Positions 51,057 through 60,306 of a stretch of DNA of 64,000 nucleotides are shown piece after piece. The stretch's first letter is position 1. Each line of letters begins with the position of its first letter. The notes beneath the pieces are model-generated. The model did no database searches. It saw nothing but the letters and a program-made list of their open reading frames with translations, and was not told the DNA's origin. Position numbers and translations under genes: made by a program. Origin of the DNA: Robinsoniella peoriensis (GTDB lineage Bacteria > Bacillota > Clostridia > Lachnospirales > Lachnospiraceae); the NCBI RefSeq assembly GCF_042680125.1, contig NZ_JBHTNY010000033.1; one strand, 5' to 3'.

Positions 51057-53993
51057 GTGACAGAGAAAAATAGCAATATTTTAGAAATGACAGATCCGGT
51101 ATCCGGATTTCGGGTAAAAGAGAAAAGCGTGATCGGACAATTAGGAGCCGATATTACATTATTTGAACATGAAAAGAGTGGTGCCCAGGCAGCATGTATA
51201 AAAAACGATGATCCGGAATTGGGATTTAGTATCATCTATAGGACTCCATATGTGGATGAAACAGATACCAATCACGTATTTGAACATGCAATTCTGGCAT
51301 CTTCCGAAAAATATCCCAGCAAGGATATCTTCTTTGATATGGGTAATAAGAGTTATAATACTTTTTTTAATGCCTTTACCTATCCAACGTTCACGATTTA
51401 TCCGGTGTGCAGTAAGAGTGAAGACCAGCTGATAAAAATGATGGATGTTTACTTAAGCTGTATGGTCAGTCCCGATATATTAAAGAATGATAATTTCTTT
51501 AAAAGAGAAGCATTGCGGTATGAACTGGAAGATGTGGATAGTCCTATTCTCATGAAGGGAACGGTTCTGAGTGAAGACTTTGGTTATTTGACAGATGTTG
51601 AGAGTAATGCAGATGATAATCTGATTCATGCATTGTATCCCGGCTTATATGCCTCAAACTGTATTGGGAAAGCCCACCTGAATTATAAGGGACTTACTTA
51701 TGAGCATACTTTGCAGACTTATGAACGTTTTTACTCTTTCAGCAATAGTCTGATCATTCTTTATGGAGATATGGACTTTAAAAAAGTAATGGACTTCATA
51801 GAAAAAGAATATCTTTCCAAATCGGAAAGGAAACAGATCGATTTAAGCCAATATACCAACGAGCAGGTCCGGCCCGGCTATGTGGAACAGATAGTGGATA
51901 GCCCGGCATATGAAGAAGATAACGCAGACCATGCTTCTATTGTGGATTATGCCGTGGATTTGTCCGGGTGTTCCTGGGATGATTTAATATATTGGGGCTT
52001 TATTACCGATATGATGAATAATGAAAGTTTTGTATGGCATGATTATGCAAAAAAGGCAAGTATTCATAATTCTATGACCGCTTTTATTAATGTAGATACT
52101 TCTTTTCCCTATCTGGTATTCCGCCTGTTGGATGCGGATGTAATGCAGAAGGAGTCGTTTAAAGATTCGATAAACAGAGCGTTAAAAGATTTGTCCGAAA
52201 ATGGATTCAGTCCGGAAATATACCGGGCATGTATGAAGAGCAGAGAACTTGCAGAATCACTGATGCGGGAGGCAACTGCTGTGGCAGTTGACGTTTCGGA
52301 GGAAATTGCCACCTATTGGACCAGGACAGGCAGAATCGATTATCATAGCAGATATCAGGACTGCTTTCGCAGAATTTCCCGGGATAAGGAGCAGTTGATT
52401 TTAAAACGTCTGGTAAAAGAAGCTTTAGTGCCCAAACGGAGTGCTTTTGTTGTGACGATACCCAAGCCGGGGCTGGCGGAACAGATGGAGCAGGAACGGG
52501 ATGATTATCTGAAGAAGATGAAAGAGTCTATGTCAGTGGGGCAGCGACAGCAACTGGTAGAAGATACCAGGAAGTTTCGGGAATGGAATGAAACGGAACA
52601 AAGTAACAGCAGTTTTATGATTCAACCAAAGGAACTGCCGGATCTGGAAAAGGCAACTTCTTATAGAAAGAAAAAATTTGGGGATATGGTAAGCTATACT
52701 TGTGCGGCACCGATTGACCATGCGGGCAGTTTTCGGATTTATTTTGATATCAGTTCCGTTCCGGAAGAGGATTTCTTCTACTTGGCACTTTATGAATTGC
52801 TGCTTACAGAACTGGATACTGAAAGGTACACGGCAGACAAGCAGAAAAATATTGCAGAAGAATACTTATATGATTTATCGATTCATGAACTGTATCCCGG
52901 TGCAGAAGCTGGGGAAAACAGCAGGCCGATGTTAGTGGTGAGCTGGGAGGGGCTGACAGAGGATTATGGAACCGCACTGGATTTTCTCCTGGAAGTGATG
53001 GGTAATATTAAGTTTCATCAAAGAGAAGAAATGATCCGGGTATTAAATAAATCCCTTCCGGATTATGATTTGTCCAGAACCGATGACCCCATGACATTGG
53101 CGGAAGATCTGGCACTGGGGTATATCAGGAACAGTGCCCGGTTTTATAATGCGGTAAACGGACAGGATTTATATCGTTTCCTGAAAAAGATTCTTCAAAA
53201 ACTGGAGCAGGATGCAGACTATCTTAGCAGTGTAGTAGTTAAATTAGAAGAAGTAAAGAAGAGTGTGATGCATAGAGAGAAGCTTATCATAGCATCTGCA
53301 GCAGCTTCCAAAGCACTGTCAAAGATAGAGAAAACGGCGGTCGATAAACTCAGCCAGCTGCCGGTACTGAAAAAGAAGATGCTGAACTACGGTGATTTTA
53401 TGGATGCTAAGAGAAAGAAGGGAATCTGCGTGGAGTCTTCAAATCAATACAGTGCTGCAGTGGGAGACTTCAGGGGCGATAAAAATTTTAAAGGGAGATA
53501 TCTGCCATATTTAATGGCGGCTAAAGATAAGTATATCATACCTCAGATCCGTTTCCGTTCAGATGCCTATAGTGCAGGGGTCACGGTAGGAGATCCTACA
53601 GACGGAACATTCTGTCTTTACAGTTATGGGGATCCCAACGTAAAATCTACTCTGGATATTTTTGCGGGTACGGCAGATTTTCTAAAGAGGATGGAGATTA
53701 CGAAAGAAGAACTGGATGGTTATATTTTAAATGCATATGGTCTTGTGACAAAGCCTTTGGGTATTCTTGACAGAAGAATGTGGGATATGCGTCTGGCCAT
53801 AAGCGGCGCAGATCCGGCTGTGGTGAATCATATGATAGAAGATATTAAAAATGCATCGCTGCAGGATCGGGAAGCTGCTGCGAACACCATAGGGGATGCT
53901 TTGAAAAGGGGAGCTGTGGTGACGGTGGGAAATGAGTCGAATATCAGGGCAGCCGGAAATGTTTTTGATGAAATAATAAATTATAAAGAATAA
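51057..53993 (+). CDS. M16C insulinase-type peptidase (presequence protease-like)
   Basis: This 978-residue zinc peptidase of the PreP type has the inverted zinc motif HVFEH (about residue 70), followed by NTFFNAFTYPTFTIYPV, a family hallmark. A further acidic segment (LSEDFGYLTDVESN) probably supplies the third ligand, and there are four homologous domains over the full length. It should degrade short peptides in the cytoplasm, as no signal peptide is seen. A GTG start at 51057 follows AAAGGA at eight bases. A repeat element begins directly after the stop. Confidence 0.92.
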   Translation: MTEKNSNILEMTDPVSGFRVKEKSVIGQLGADITLFEHEKSGAQAACIKNDDPELGFSIIYRTPYVDETDTNHVFEHAILASSEKYPSKDIFFDMGNKSYNTFFNAFTYPTFTIYPVCSKSEDQLIKMMDVYLSCMVSPDILKNDNFFKREALRYELEDVDSPILMKGTVLSEDFGYLTDVESNADDNLIHALYPGLYASNCIGKAHLNYKGLTYEHTLQTYERFYSFSNSLIILYGDMDFKKVMDFIEKEYLSKSERKQIDLSQYTNEQVRPGYVEQIVDSPAYEEDNADHASIVDYAVDLSGCSWDDLIYWGFITDMMNNESFVWHDYAKKASIHNSMTAFINVDTSFPYLVFRLLDADVMQKESFKDSINRALKDLSENGFSPEIYRACMKSRELAESLMREATAVAVDVSEEIATYWTRTGRIDYHSRYQDCFRRISRDKEQLILKRLVKEALVPKRSAFVVTIPKPGLAEQMEQERDDYLKKMKESMSVGQRQQLVEDTRKFREWNETEQSNSSFMIQPKELPDLEKATSYRKKKFGDMVSYTCAAPIDHAGSFRIYFDISSVPEEDFFYLALYELLLTELDTERYTADKQKNIAEEYLYDLSIHELYPGAEAGENSRPMLVVSWEGLTEDYGTALDFLLEVMGNIKFHQREEMIRVLNKSLPDYDLSRTDDPMTLAEDLALGYIRNSARFYNAVNGQDLYRFLKKILQKLEQDADYLSSVVVKLEEVKKSVMHREKLIIASAAASKALSKIEKTAVDKLSQLPVLKKKMLNYGDFMDAKRKKGICVESSNQYSAAVGDFRGDKNFKGRYLPYLMAAKDKYIIPQIRFRSDAYSAGVTVGDPTDGTFCLYSYGDPNVKSTLDIFAGTADFLKRMEITKEELDGYILNAYGLVTKPLGILDRRMWDMRLAISGADPAVVNHMIEDIKNASLQDREAAANTIGDALKRGAVVTVGNESNIRAAGNVFDEIINYKE

Positions 53994-54063
53994 GCAGTGA
54001 ATAATTTTATCTTAAATTTGGGTTTTGTTGAGAAAGGGACGCTTTGTAGATGTAGGTAGTGTA

Positions 54064-54328
54064 CGGAAAGATGGGTGTGGGAAACTGGCATGGGCTCCTT
54101 CAGCTGGCCGCAGAACTGGTATTTTCTAACCTTTCCGAAGCGCTTTTTGGCTGCACGCGGGTATTCACCGAGAAATCCTGATGCATTTCTCGGTTCAGTA
54201 CCCGCTTAGTATCCGATGGGAGCCAGTCGAATACTATCCGCCAAAAAACACTCCGGAAAGGTAAGTAAATACTCAGTTCTGCTCTACGCTTCCTCCGCCC
54301 ATACCAGTTTCCCACACCCATCTTTCCG
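54064..54328. repeat. palindrome 1 of the compound repeat
   Basis: The outer arms 54064-54094 and 54298-54328 match over 31 bp with one mismatch. Nested inside are imperfect arms around GCAGAACTG/CAGTTCTG and CCTTTCCG/CGGAAAGG, and a core GCGGGTA/TACCCGC with ACCGAGAAAT/ATTTCTCGGT. The transcript would form one long hairpin. Confidence 0.8.
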
Positions 54329-54604
54329 AGATAGCATTCGTTGATACAAAGCTGGTTTTCTCAGCCTGGTGGAGACCCTTGGACTGTGACAGGCTGTTCT
54401 TTATTGGATGCTGCGCAGTATGTTTCGGCTGTTTGTGTAAGAGAAGATGAAAGTTTGTTCGTTTTTCTGGTTACAGAATGAAAAACAAATTCCGTTCTCA
54501 AGATCAGTTGCTTTACGCCAGTCGCGTTCAGCATGCCACAACCCCAGGGGTCCCATCATTCTGAGAAAACCAGCTTTGTATCAACGAATGCTATCTCGGA
54601 AAGA
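54321..54604. repeat. palindrome 2 of the compound repeat
   Basis: The arms 54321-54364 and 54561-54604 are perfect reverse complements over 44 bp (starting TCTTTCCGAGATAGCATTCG). They enclose about 195 bp without a recognised gene. Confidence 0.85.
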
Positions 54605-54710
54605 GAAGGGGACGGACCAGGACATTGGTTTGGAAGGCGTATAGCAGAGCTGAGCATTTACTTACCTTATAAAACATATCGAATAAACAAATAAGAGGAG
54701 GAAGAAACAA

Positions 54711-55697
54711 ATGATAAATTTCGCAGTTATTGGAACAAATTTTATAACAGACCGGTTATTAAAAGCCGCAGAACATTGTGCCGGTTTTCAGCTGTATGGG
54801 GTATATTCGAGAACAGCCCAGAGGGCAAAAGAATATGCAGCCCGGTATGGAGCTCCCAAAACGTATACAACGTTGGAAGAACTGGCGGCAGATGAAAATG
54901 TAGATGCAGTTTATATCGCAAGTCCTACTTTTTTACATGCTTCCCAGTCTCTTCAGATGTTAAATGCAGGAAAACATGTCCTATGTGAAAAACCGATTGC
55001 TTCTAATACATCTGAATTAAAGAAAATGCTGGAAGCGGCACAAAAAAATAATAAAGTGTTATTGGAAGCTATGCGTCCTGTTTTTACTCCCGGTATGAAG
55101 GCAGTGGAAGAAGGAATGAAGAAAATTGGAACAGTGCGCAGGGTTCATTTTACCTATTGCCAGTATTCTTCCAGATATGACAAATTCAAAGAGGGGATTG
55201 TTGAAAATGCATTTAAGCCGGAGTTGTCAAATGGGGCGATTATGGATATAGGAACCTATTGTATTTATGCTGCGTCTTATTTGTTTGGGAAACCAAAAGA
55301 AATTAAAGCTGTTGGTGTGCAGCTGGAGGGCAGCATTGATGGTACGGGTTCTGTGCTCGCAGATTATGGCGACTTTCTGGCGGAACTCGTTTATTCTAAG
55401 ATAACTAACAGTTATCAGGTCAGTGAAATTCAAGGGGAAAAGGGATGTATGATCATTCCGCATATTAACATTCCGGAAGAAGTAAAAATCCGTTATTATA
55501 CAGGTGAAGAAGAGTGCTTATTTGCAGAAGGACTGCAGGATGATATGCAGTATGAATTAAATAGGTTTATGGGTTTTATGAATCATAAAGAAGAAAAAGA
55601 AATTAAGATTTACCATGAGGCCAGTCTTAATACTATGTGGATGATTGATGAAGCGCGCAGGCAGCTTGGAATAAAATTTCCTGCAGATTTGAATTAA
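54711..55697 (+). CDS. Gfo/Idh/MocA family oxidoreductase
   Basis: This is a 328-residue NAD(P)-dependent oxidoreductase with an N-terminal Rossmann domain (INFAVIGTNFITDRLLKAAEHC), the family motif GKHVLCEKPIASN with the catalytic-type lysine (about residue 94), and a C-terminal beta-sheet domain (GAIMDIGTYCIYAASYLFG). It probably acts on a sugar or cyclitol, and the substrate is not predictable here. GAGGAGG precedes the ATG. It stands alone, with a terminator after it. Confidence 0.9.
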   Translation: MINFAVIGTNFITDRLLKAAEHCAGFQLYGVYSRTAQRAKEYAARYGAPKTYTTLEELAADENVDAVYIASPTFLHASQSLQMLNAGKHVLCEKPIASNTSELKKMLEAAQKNNKVLLEAMRPVFTPGMKAVEEGMKKIGTVRRVHFTYCQYSSRYDKFKEGIVENAFKPELSNGAIMDIGTYCIYAASYLFGKPKEIKAVGVQLEGSIDGTGSVLADYGDFLAELVYSKITNSYQVSEIQGEKGCMIIPHINIPEEVKIRYYTGEEECLFAEGLQDDMQYELNRFMGFMNHKEEKEIKIYHEASLNTMWMIDEARRQLGIKFPADLN

Positions 55698-55751
55698 TCA
55701 GAATGGAAGATGGCTGTAACACGAGCCGCTGGGGTCAGACTGGATACAAAT

Positions 55752-55784
55752 GGTTTCAGGAGGTTTTCCTGAAACCATTCTTTT
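55752..55784 (+). terminator. terminator after the oxidoreductase gene
   Basis: GGTTTCAGG and CCTGAAACC form a perfect nine-bp stem over seven bases, followed by ATTCTTTT. Confidence 0.8.
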
Positions 55785-55851
55785 GTAAACATCCATTTTC
55801 TTTACATTTATGTGTCTATAGCCTGAGGTATCCGTGGAAATATTAGATAAC

Positions 55852-57555
55852 TTATAAATGGAAAGACCGGTAACGGTTAAAGCAGGCAAAAATCTCCTGA
55901 TCCCTTGGCATAGCCAGATTCACGGGGAGGTAACTGCCGGATACAATGCCTGACAGCCCTTTGCGTTCAACCATACGGCGTATGGTTGAGACAATACTGC
56001 GCAGGTCATTTCTGCCATCCAGCAGGTGGTTCTCGGCATATGCCAAAATGTAGCCAAGTGCGGCTGTCTGTTCGGAATCTACAAGCTGCTCTACGAAGCG
56101 TAAGTCTATTGCTTCATGATTAATCAGTAAAGAATCTTTACCCATAGTCTTCATTTTCAGCCGGTTGTTGTTTTTGACATCGGGGTTGGGACTGGCGGCA
56201 CGTTTGTAGGAAGGCATAGGTGGTACTGATTCCGGCTGTGTTACTGCGGGAAATGCCTGAGCTTCCTCTTTGGCAAATGCTGTAATCTCTTTAGGTTCGT
56301 ATCGGTCCATCTGCAAAATACAGTCTGCGATATGAAAATAGGATCCGGAACTGCCGGCAACTATAATGGAGGAGATTCCTTTTTCTTCAAACAGATAACG
56401 AGCTCTTTCAATAAAAGGAGTAATCGGTTCCTGATTCCGGTTTACAACACGCTGCATCAGTTCATCCCGAATCATAAAATTGGTAGCACAGGTATCTTCA
56501 TCAATCAGAAAGAGCGAAGTGCCGCTTTCCATTCCCTCTATGACATTTGCCGCCTGGGAAGTACTGCCGCTGGCATCTTCCGTACAAAATGAGGTGGTAT
56601 CTTTTTTGTTTGGCAGATTGTTGACAAACATTGAAATGTCTGTGCTTTTAATGCTTCTGCCGTCTTCGGCACGTATCTTTAATGCCGAATTCTCCGTTAT
56701 GACATATTCTCGTCCGTCACCGGAAATGTGGTTGTAAACGCCCAGTTCCAGGGCCTTTAAAAGAGTGGATTTACCATGGTAGCCACCGCCGACGATTAAG
56801 GTGATTCCTTTTTTTATACCCATTCCGCTGATACTTCCGCGGTGGGGGAGCGTGAGCGTAACCTTTAAGGATTCCGGAGAAACAAAAGCAATTCCATCCT
56901 TCATGGGTCTGGCTGAAACACCGGATTCTCTTGGCAGAATAGACCCATCTGCAACAAAAGCAGTAAGTCCCAGCAGGGGAAGCTGTTCCCGGATATACTT
57001 CTGGTCTTCTGCGAGTGAGATCACTGCTTGTACTTTCCCGGGATTTAATTTGCCATAGAACAGCGTACTGTTTACGCAATCCGGTAGGAAATCAAAGAGA
57101 ATACGAATCAGTTGGGAGGCGTTGATGGTTCTTCCGTTTGCCGGAAAACCGGCTTCAAATCTGACGAGTACCTTACCCGTGGATGGATCTATTTCACAGG
57201 CAGTCCGTTCCAATATTTCCTGTCCGCAATGGCTGACGGTAATCAATCCGCTTTTGCCGGAACCTTTTGCCTTGAAATTATACTGGCTGATTTTCTGACT
57301 AAATAAACGAAGCAGATAATCCTGTAAAGCAATGCGTTTATGCGGGCAGTCAAATAAAACGGAAGGAAATCCCGCTTTTTTGCCGTCTACAGTCACGCTG
57401 AGTTTGGAGGGTGATGCAAAAGGATCGCCCTGAACATGGTCGATATTTAAGGTGTAAGTGCTAAAATCATAGCTGCCCCGGGTATCTTTGTATGCGGGAT
57501 AGCTTTTGTGATCAATTGTTTGAAGCAGACGCTGCAGATCATTTGAATTTTTCAT
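55852..57555 (-). CDS. predicted ABC-class P-loop ATPase
   Basis: This 567-residue protein matches the conserved family of stand-alone ATPases of the ABC class (DUF2791/PF09818 type). An N-terminal domain (about 1-90, LQRLLQTIDHKSYPAYKDTRG) precedes the P-loop GGGYHGKSTLLKALELGVYNHISGDGRE (about 250), the SGSTSQAANVIEG segment, and the Walker B-like FLIDEDTCATNFMIRDE. There is no membrane partner. Its cellular role is not established to my knowledge. AAAGGATC lies before the ATG. Confidence 0.88.
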   Translation of the reverse strand: MKNSNDLQRLLQTIDHKSYPAYKDTRGSYDFSTYTLNIDHVQGDPFASPSKLSVTVDGKKAGFPSVLFDCPHKRIALQDYLLRLFSQKISQYNFKAKGSGKSGLITVSHCGQEILERTACEIDPSTGKVLVRFEAGFPANGRTINASQLIRILFDFLPDCVNSTLFYGKLNPGKVQAVISLAEDQKYIREQLPLLGLTAFVADGSILPRESGVSARPMKDGIAFVSPESLKVTLTLPHRGSISGMGIKKGITLIVGGGYHGKSTLLKALELGVYNHISGDGREYVITENSALKIRAEDGRSIKSTDISMFVNNLPNKKDTTSFCTEDASGSTSQAANVIEGMESGTSLFLIDEDTCATNFMIRDELMQRVVNRNQEPITPFIERARYLFEEKGISSIIVAGSSGSYFHIADCILQMDRYEPKEITAFAKEEAQAFPAVTQPESVPPMPSYKRAASPNPDVKNNNRLKMKTMGKDSLLINHEAIDLRFVEQLVDSEQTAALGYILAYAENHLLDGRNDLRSIVSTIRRMVERKGLSGIVSGSYLPVNLAMPRDQEIFACFNRYRSFHL

Positions 57556-57654
57556 CTATGTCAGATCCTTTCTTTAGAGCATATTATAGGTGTTCTTTTC
57601 TAAAAAACATATTACAGTAAAAGATGGAAAGATACAAGTATTTCGTTACGGATC

Positions 57655-57728
57655 TATTTGGGTTTTGCTGAATAAGACGCTTTGCGGGGATGGAAGTTAT
57701 CGTCACAAAGCGTCTTATTCAGTAAAAC
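57655..57728. repeat. short hairpin copy of the dispersed repeat end
   Basis: TTTTGCTGAATAAGACGCTTTG (57663-57684) pairs with 57706-57727 over 22 bp with one wobble. The left part, with TTTGGGTTTTGCTGA before it, resembles the left end of the repeats at 53997 and 63865. It may double as a terminator. The rest of the 57556-57867 gap holds only the promoter listed next. Confidence 0.7.
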
Positions 57729-57732
57729 TATA

Positions 57733-57761
57733 TTGTTTTTTAAAGTTTTTTAAGGTATAAT
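57733..57761 (+). promoter_or_regulatory. promoter of the acetyltransferase gene
   Basis: TTGTTT, 17 bases, consensus TATAAT. Confidence 0.7.
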
Positions 57762-57867
57762 AGCGAATACAAAGCTTTAATTCGGAAGCAAATATTTAGA
57801 AAGATTGAGCTTGTCTGAAGAATCTATGCACAGATTGGTATGTTCAAACAAGCGGCAGGTAATTGAA

Positions 57868-58440
57868 ATGAATTTAAGAAAATTAACACTGGAACAAGTC
57901 AGGGAAATTTATGCAGAACACCTGGTTTTTGATTTTCCTGAAGCAGAGGTAAAACCATTTTCACGTATCGAGGGTATGTGGAATGAAGGAGTTTATTCAG
58001 CCTATGGTTTATTTAAGGAAGAAGAGCTGACAGGCTATGCACTTTTTGTAACACCAGGAGAAGAACATTATGTTCTGTTGGATTATTTTGCAATATGCAG
58101 AGATAAAAGGTGTGGTGGATACGGCAGCCTGTTCTTAGAACTGCTTGCAAACAATATGACTCATGTGAAAGGAATTATTCTGGAGGTAGAAAATCCTGAT
58201 TTTGCAGAAAAAGAAGTAGATCTGGGGATCATGCTGCGCAGAATAGCGTTCTATGAGAAAAACGGACTGCATCAGACGGAGATCACAAGTAAGCTGTTCG
58301 GTGTAGAATACCGAACCATGATACTGCCATTTAACGGGGGAGACGAAGTAAATGTCTATGAGGAATTAAGCAGAATTTATCACTGCATGTTTGAGGATGC
58401 TGTTTTTGAGAGATGGGTGGAAATAAGAGATAAGGAATAG
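57868..58440 (+). CDS. GNAT-family N-acetyltransferase
   Basis: The 190-residue protein fits the GNAT fold. The central strand and acetyl-CoA loop are visible as YVLLDYFAICRDKRCGGYGSLFLELLANN (about 70-98), followed by GIILEVENPDF and FYEKNGLHQTE. The substrate is unknown. The ATG at 57868 is preceded by a modest AGGTAAT. A longer in-frame start at 57805 exists but has no ribosome binding site. A terminator follows. Confidence 0.82.
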   Translation: MNLRKLTLEQVREIYAEHLVFDFPEAEVKPFSRIEGMWNEGVYSAYGLFKEEELTGYALFVTPGEEHYVLLDYFAICRDKRCGGYGSLFLELLANNMTHVKGIILEVENPDFAEKEVDLGIMLRRIAFYEKNGLHQTEITSKLFGVEYRTMILPFNGGDEVNVYEELSRIYHCMFEDAVFERWVEIRDKE

Positions 58441-58461
58441 ACAGAACTTGAAATGTTACAG

Positions 58462-58516
58462 GGTACCATCAGAATCCGTCTTGTTTTTGACAAGCGGGGC
58501 TGATGGTATCTTTTTT
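58462..58516. terminator. terminator between GNAT and HD genes
   Basis: GGTACCATCAG pairs with CTGATGGTATC, with an inner CTTGT/ACAAG stem, followed by TTTTTT. It overlaps the last bases of the convergent HD gene. Confidence 0.75.
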
Positions 58517-59279
58517 AGGCTTTGCTGACATATTCGTTCAATGTATGTTCCATTTCATCCATGATTTTGCAGGTGTCAGGATTTTCATAGGGAATGCGTT
58601 TTATGATACGGCTGATAAATTGATGTTCCTCTATAATCTGCAGGCTTTCCCGGAAATTAATGTCAAAGAAATAAGCCAGATAGGATATCCAGTAATCGAT
58701 CAGTGTTTTTCGGTCAGAGGAAAGGACAGATTCGTTTCGAAAGAAACTGTCGGCAACAGCCGGGCTGACAGAAGATAGTCCTACTTCAGCCGGGGATGCG
58801 CCCAGAAGAACTTCAATTGATTCTTCCAGTTTCACCCGGCAGTTATCTAACTTATCGGCATCCCGAATCAGTCGGGAATGAAGTAAAGTGCGGGAATCGT
58901 CTATAACCGGCAGGGTAAAATCACTGTGATGTGCAATTGCAGTTTTAATGATTCCATCCCACTGACTGTCTTCTACGAAACGGCGGATCATTCCATCTTC
59001 AAACAGAATCTGCACTCCATAGGAGGCATGGTCCATGGTATCCGGTTGAAAGCTGTCATAGCGTTTTAATTGTTCAAATCTTCCGATATCATGCAGCAGA
59101 GCGATAATTTTTGCCAGGCCGACATCTTCCGGTGAAAGCTTCATTCGGTCTGCCACCTCCTGACTATAGTCCATGACGCCATAGGTATGTATGATTTTCA
59201 GATTGATCTTATCGTTATTGCGGTCATAGCCATCTAAGTATTTCTCAAATTCTTCTTTTGCCTTTTTAAAGTCGATCAT
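58515..59279 (-). CDS. HD-domain phosphohydrolase
   Basis: This 254-residue protein has the metal-binding HD signature: an early histidine (HTYGVMDYSQEVADRM), the HD pair IIALLHDIGRFEQ (about residue 64), a later HHSDFTLP and the closing Asp in RDADKLDN. It should hydrolyse a phosphate ester, possibly a nucleotide. The substrate is unknown. AGAAAGGA precedes the ATG. It is divergent from the sulfite operon. Confidence 0.9.
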   Translation of the reverse strand: MIDFKKAKEEFEKYLDGYDRNNDKINLKIIHTYGVMDYSQEVADRMKLSPEDVGLAKIIALLHDIGRFEQLKRYDSFQPDTMDHASYGVQILFEDGMIRRFVEDSQWDGIIKTAIAHHSDFTLPVIDDSRTLLHSRLIRDADKLDNCRVKLEESIEVLLGASPAEVGLSSVSPAVADSFFRNESVLSSDRKTLIDYWISYLAYFFDINFRESLQIIEEHQFISRIIKRIPYENPDTCKIMDEMEHTLNEYVSKA

Positions 59280-59415
59280 AATAATTCCTTTCTGGGTTTG
59301 CCATAATTAATGAAATACTACTGATAAAGATAACATAGATGGGGGAATGCTTCAAGAGAACATTACATCCTTCCTTGTACTGCAGAACAATTTATGCTTA
59401 TTAATTTTGTCAAAC

Positions 59416-59458
59416 TGTGACGATCATCACCGACTGATGAATCCTCCTGGGATATAAT
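59416..59458 (+). promoter_or_regulatory. Crp/Fnr box and promoter of the sulfite operon
   Basis: TGTGACGATCATCACC (59416-59431) is a close match to the TGTGA-N6-TCACA site of Crp/Fnr proteins. A consensus TATAAT lies at 59453-59458 with no -35 element. The box is centred about 41.5 bases before the predicted start near 59465, the class II activator position. The Crp/Fnr gene at 60307 is the obvious candidate. Confidence 0.75.
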
Positions 59459-59511
59459 AATTAAGAAAAGCAATAAAAATGATACACAAGAGGAAAAGGA
59501 AGGAGATTTAT

Positions 59512-60285
59512 ATGTTTCAAGAGGAAGTAGGACTTGTAGGAAATGCATCAAAAGCGAAGGTAAGTCTGCTAAAAAATAATCCGTTGGGCTATTTTCTGGC
59601 GTCTATATTTGGAGGGATGTACATAGGATTTGGTATATTGCTGATATTTACTGCAGGAGGGCTTTTAAATGCTGCAGGCTCACCGGCGACTAAGATTGTT
59701 ATGGGAGCATGTTTTGGCGTTGCTCTGAGCCTTGTTGTGATTGCAGGAGCAGAGTTGTTTACCGGCAATAATTTCGTTATGACCGTTGGGCTATTAAGAA
59801 AAGAAGTGACATTGAAAGATACCCTGGCTTTATGGGTAGTCTGCTGGGTCGGGAATCTGCTGGGTTCTGTTATAATAGGTGCGTTATATCATGTTACGGG
59901 ACTTGCAAATGGTCCGGTTGGAGAGTTCATAGCAAAGACAGCAGAAGCCAAGATGGCAGTTTCTTTCTTGCCATTGCTGACAAGAGGGATATTATGTAAT
60001 ATACTGGTATGTATAGCAGTATGGTGCGGATTTAAATGTAAATCTGAAGCAGGTAAGTTAATCATGATCTTCTGGTGTCTGTTTGTGTTTATTACGGTTG
60101 GATTTGAGCACAGCATCGCAAATATGACTCTTTTAACCGTGGGACTTTTTGATCCATATACTTTTGCAGTCAGCCTGGGAGGATTTGTGTACAACCTCTT
60201 AGTGGTTACACTGGGCAATATGATTGGAGGAATCTTTTTCGTAGCTGTTCCTTACTGCGTGATAGCAAAGCAGAGAAAAAAATAA
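59512..60285 (+). CDS. hsc: FNT-family channel, probably hydrosulfide (HSC)
   Basis: This is a 257-residue formate/nitrite transporter-family channel with six helices. The typical FNT loops are GGMYIGFGILL and AGAELFTGNNFVMTVG, with WVGNLLGS, RGILCNILVCIAVW and GFEHSIANMTL (conserved pore histidine) further on. The asrABC genes in the same operon match the Clostridioides difficile asr-hsc arrangement, so export of hydrosulfide (HS-) made by sulfite reduction is the best guess. AAGGAG before ATG 59512 fixes the start. Confidence 0.88.
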   Translation: MFQEEVGLVGNASKAKVSLLKNNPLGYFLASIFGGMYIGFGILLIFTAGGLLNAAGSPATKIVMGACFGVALSLVVIAGAELFTGNNFVMTVGLLRKEVTLKDTLALWVVCWVGNLLGSVIIGALYHVTGLANGPVGEFIAKTAEAKMAVSFLPLLTRGILCNILVCIAVWCGFKCKSEAGKLIMIFWCLFVFITVGFEHSIANMTLLTVGLFDPYTFAVSLGGFVYNLLVVTLGNMIGGIFFVAVPYCVIAKQRKK

Positions 60286-60306
60286 TCAGAGATAAGGAGC
60301 ACCTGT

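Larger units (their letters stand above)
53997..54670. repeat. compound palindromic dispersed repeat
   Basis: This non-coding block fills most of the gap after the peptidase gene. Its left end (TTTGGGTTTTGTTGAGAAAG then GGACGCTTTGTAGATG) recurs at 63865-64000 and, shortened, at 57655-57727. The core is two adjacent giant palindromes that share TCTTTCCG, at 54064-54328 and 54321-54604. The right end (GGAAAGAGAAGGGG onwards, 54599-54665) also recurs at the window end. Short open frames inside it on both strands look incidental. The stretch 54671-54710 holds only the next gene's leader. Confidence 0.8.

Noticed and set aside
54100..54321. Minus-strand 73-codon frame as a gene
   Set aside because: It lies wholly inside palindrome 1 and reads through both arms, and no ribosome binding site precedes it. 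It is most likely an artefact of the repeat.
54447..54644. Plus-strand 65-codon frame as a gene
   Set aside because: It crosses the right arm of palindrome 2 and has no recognised domain or ribosome binding site.
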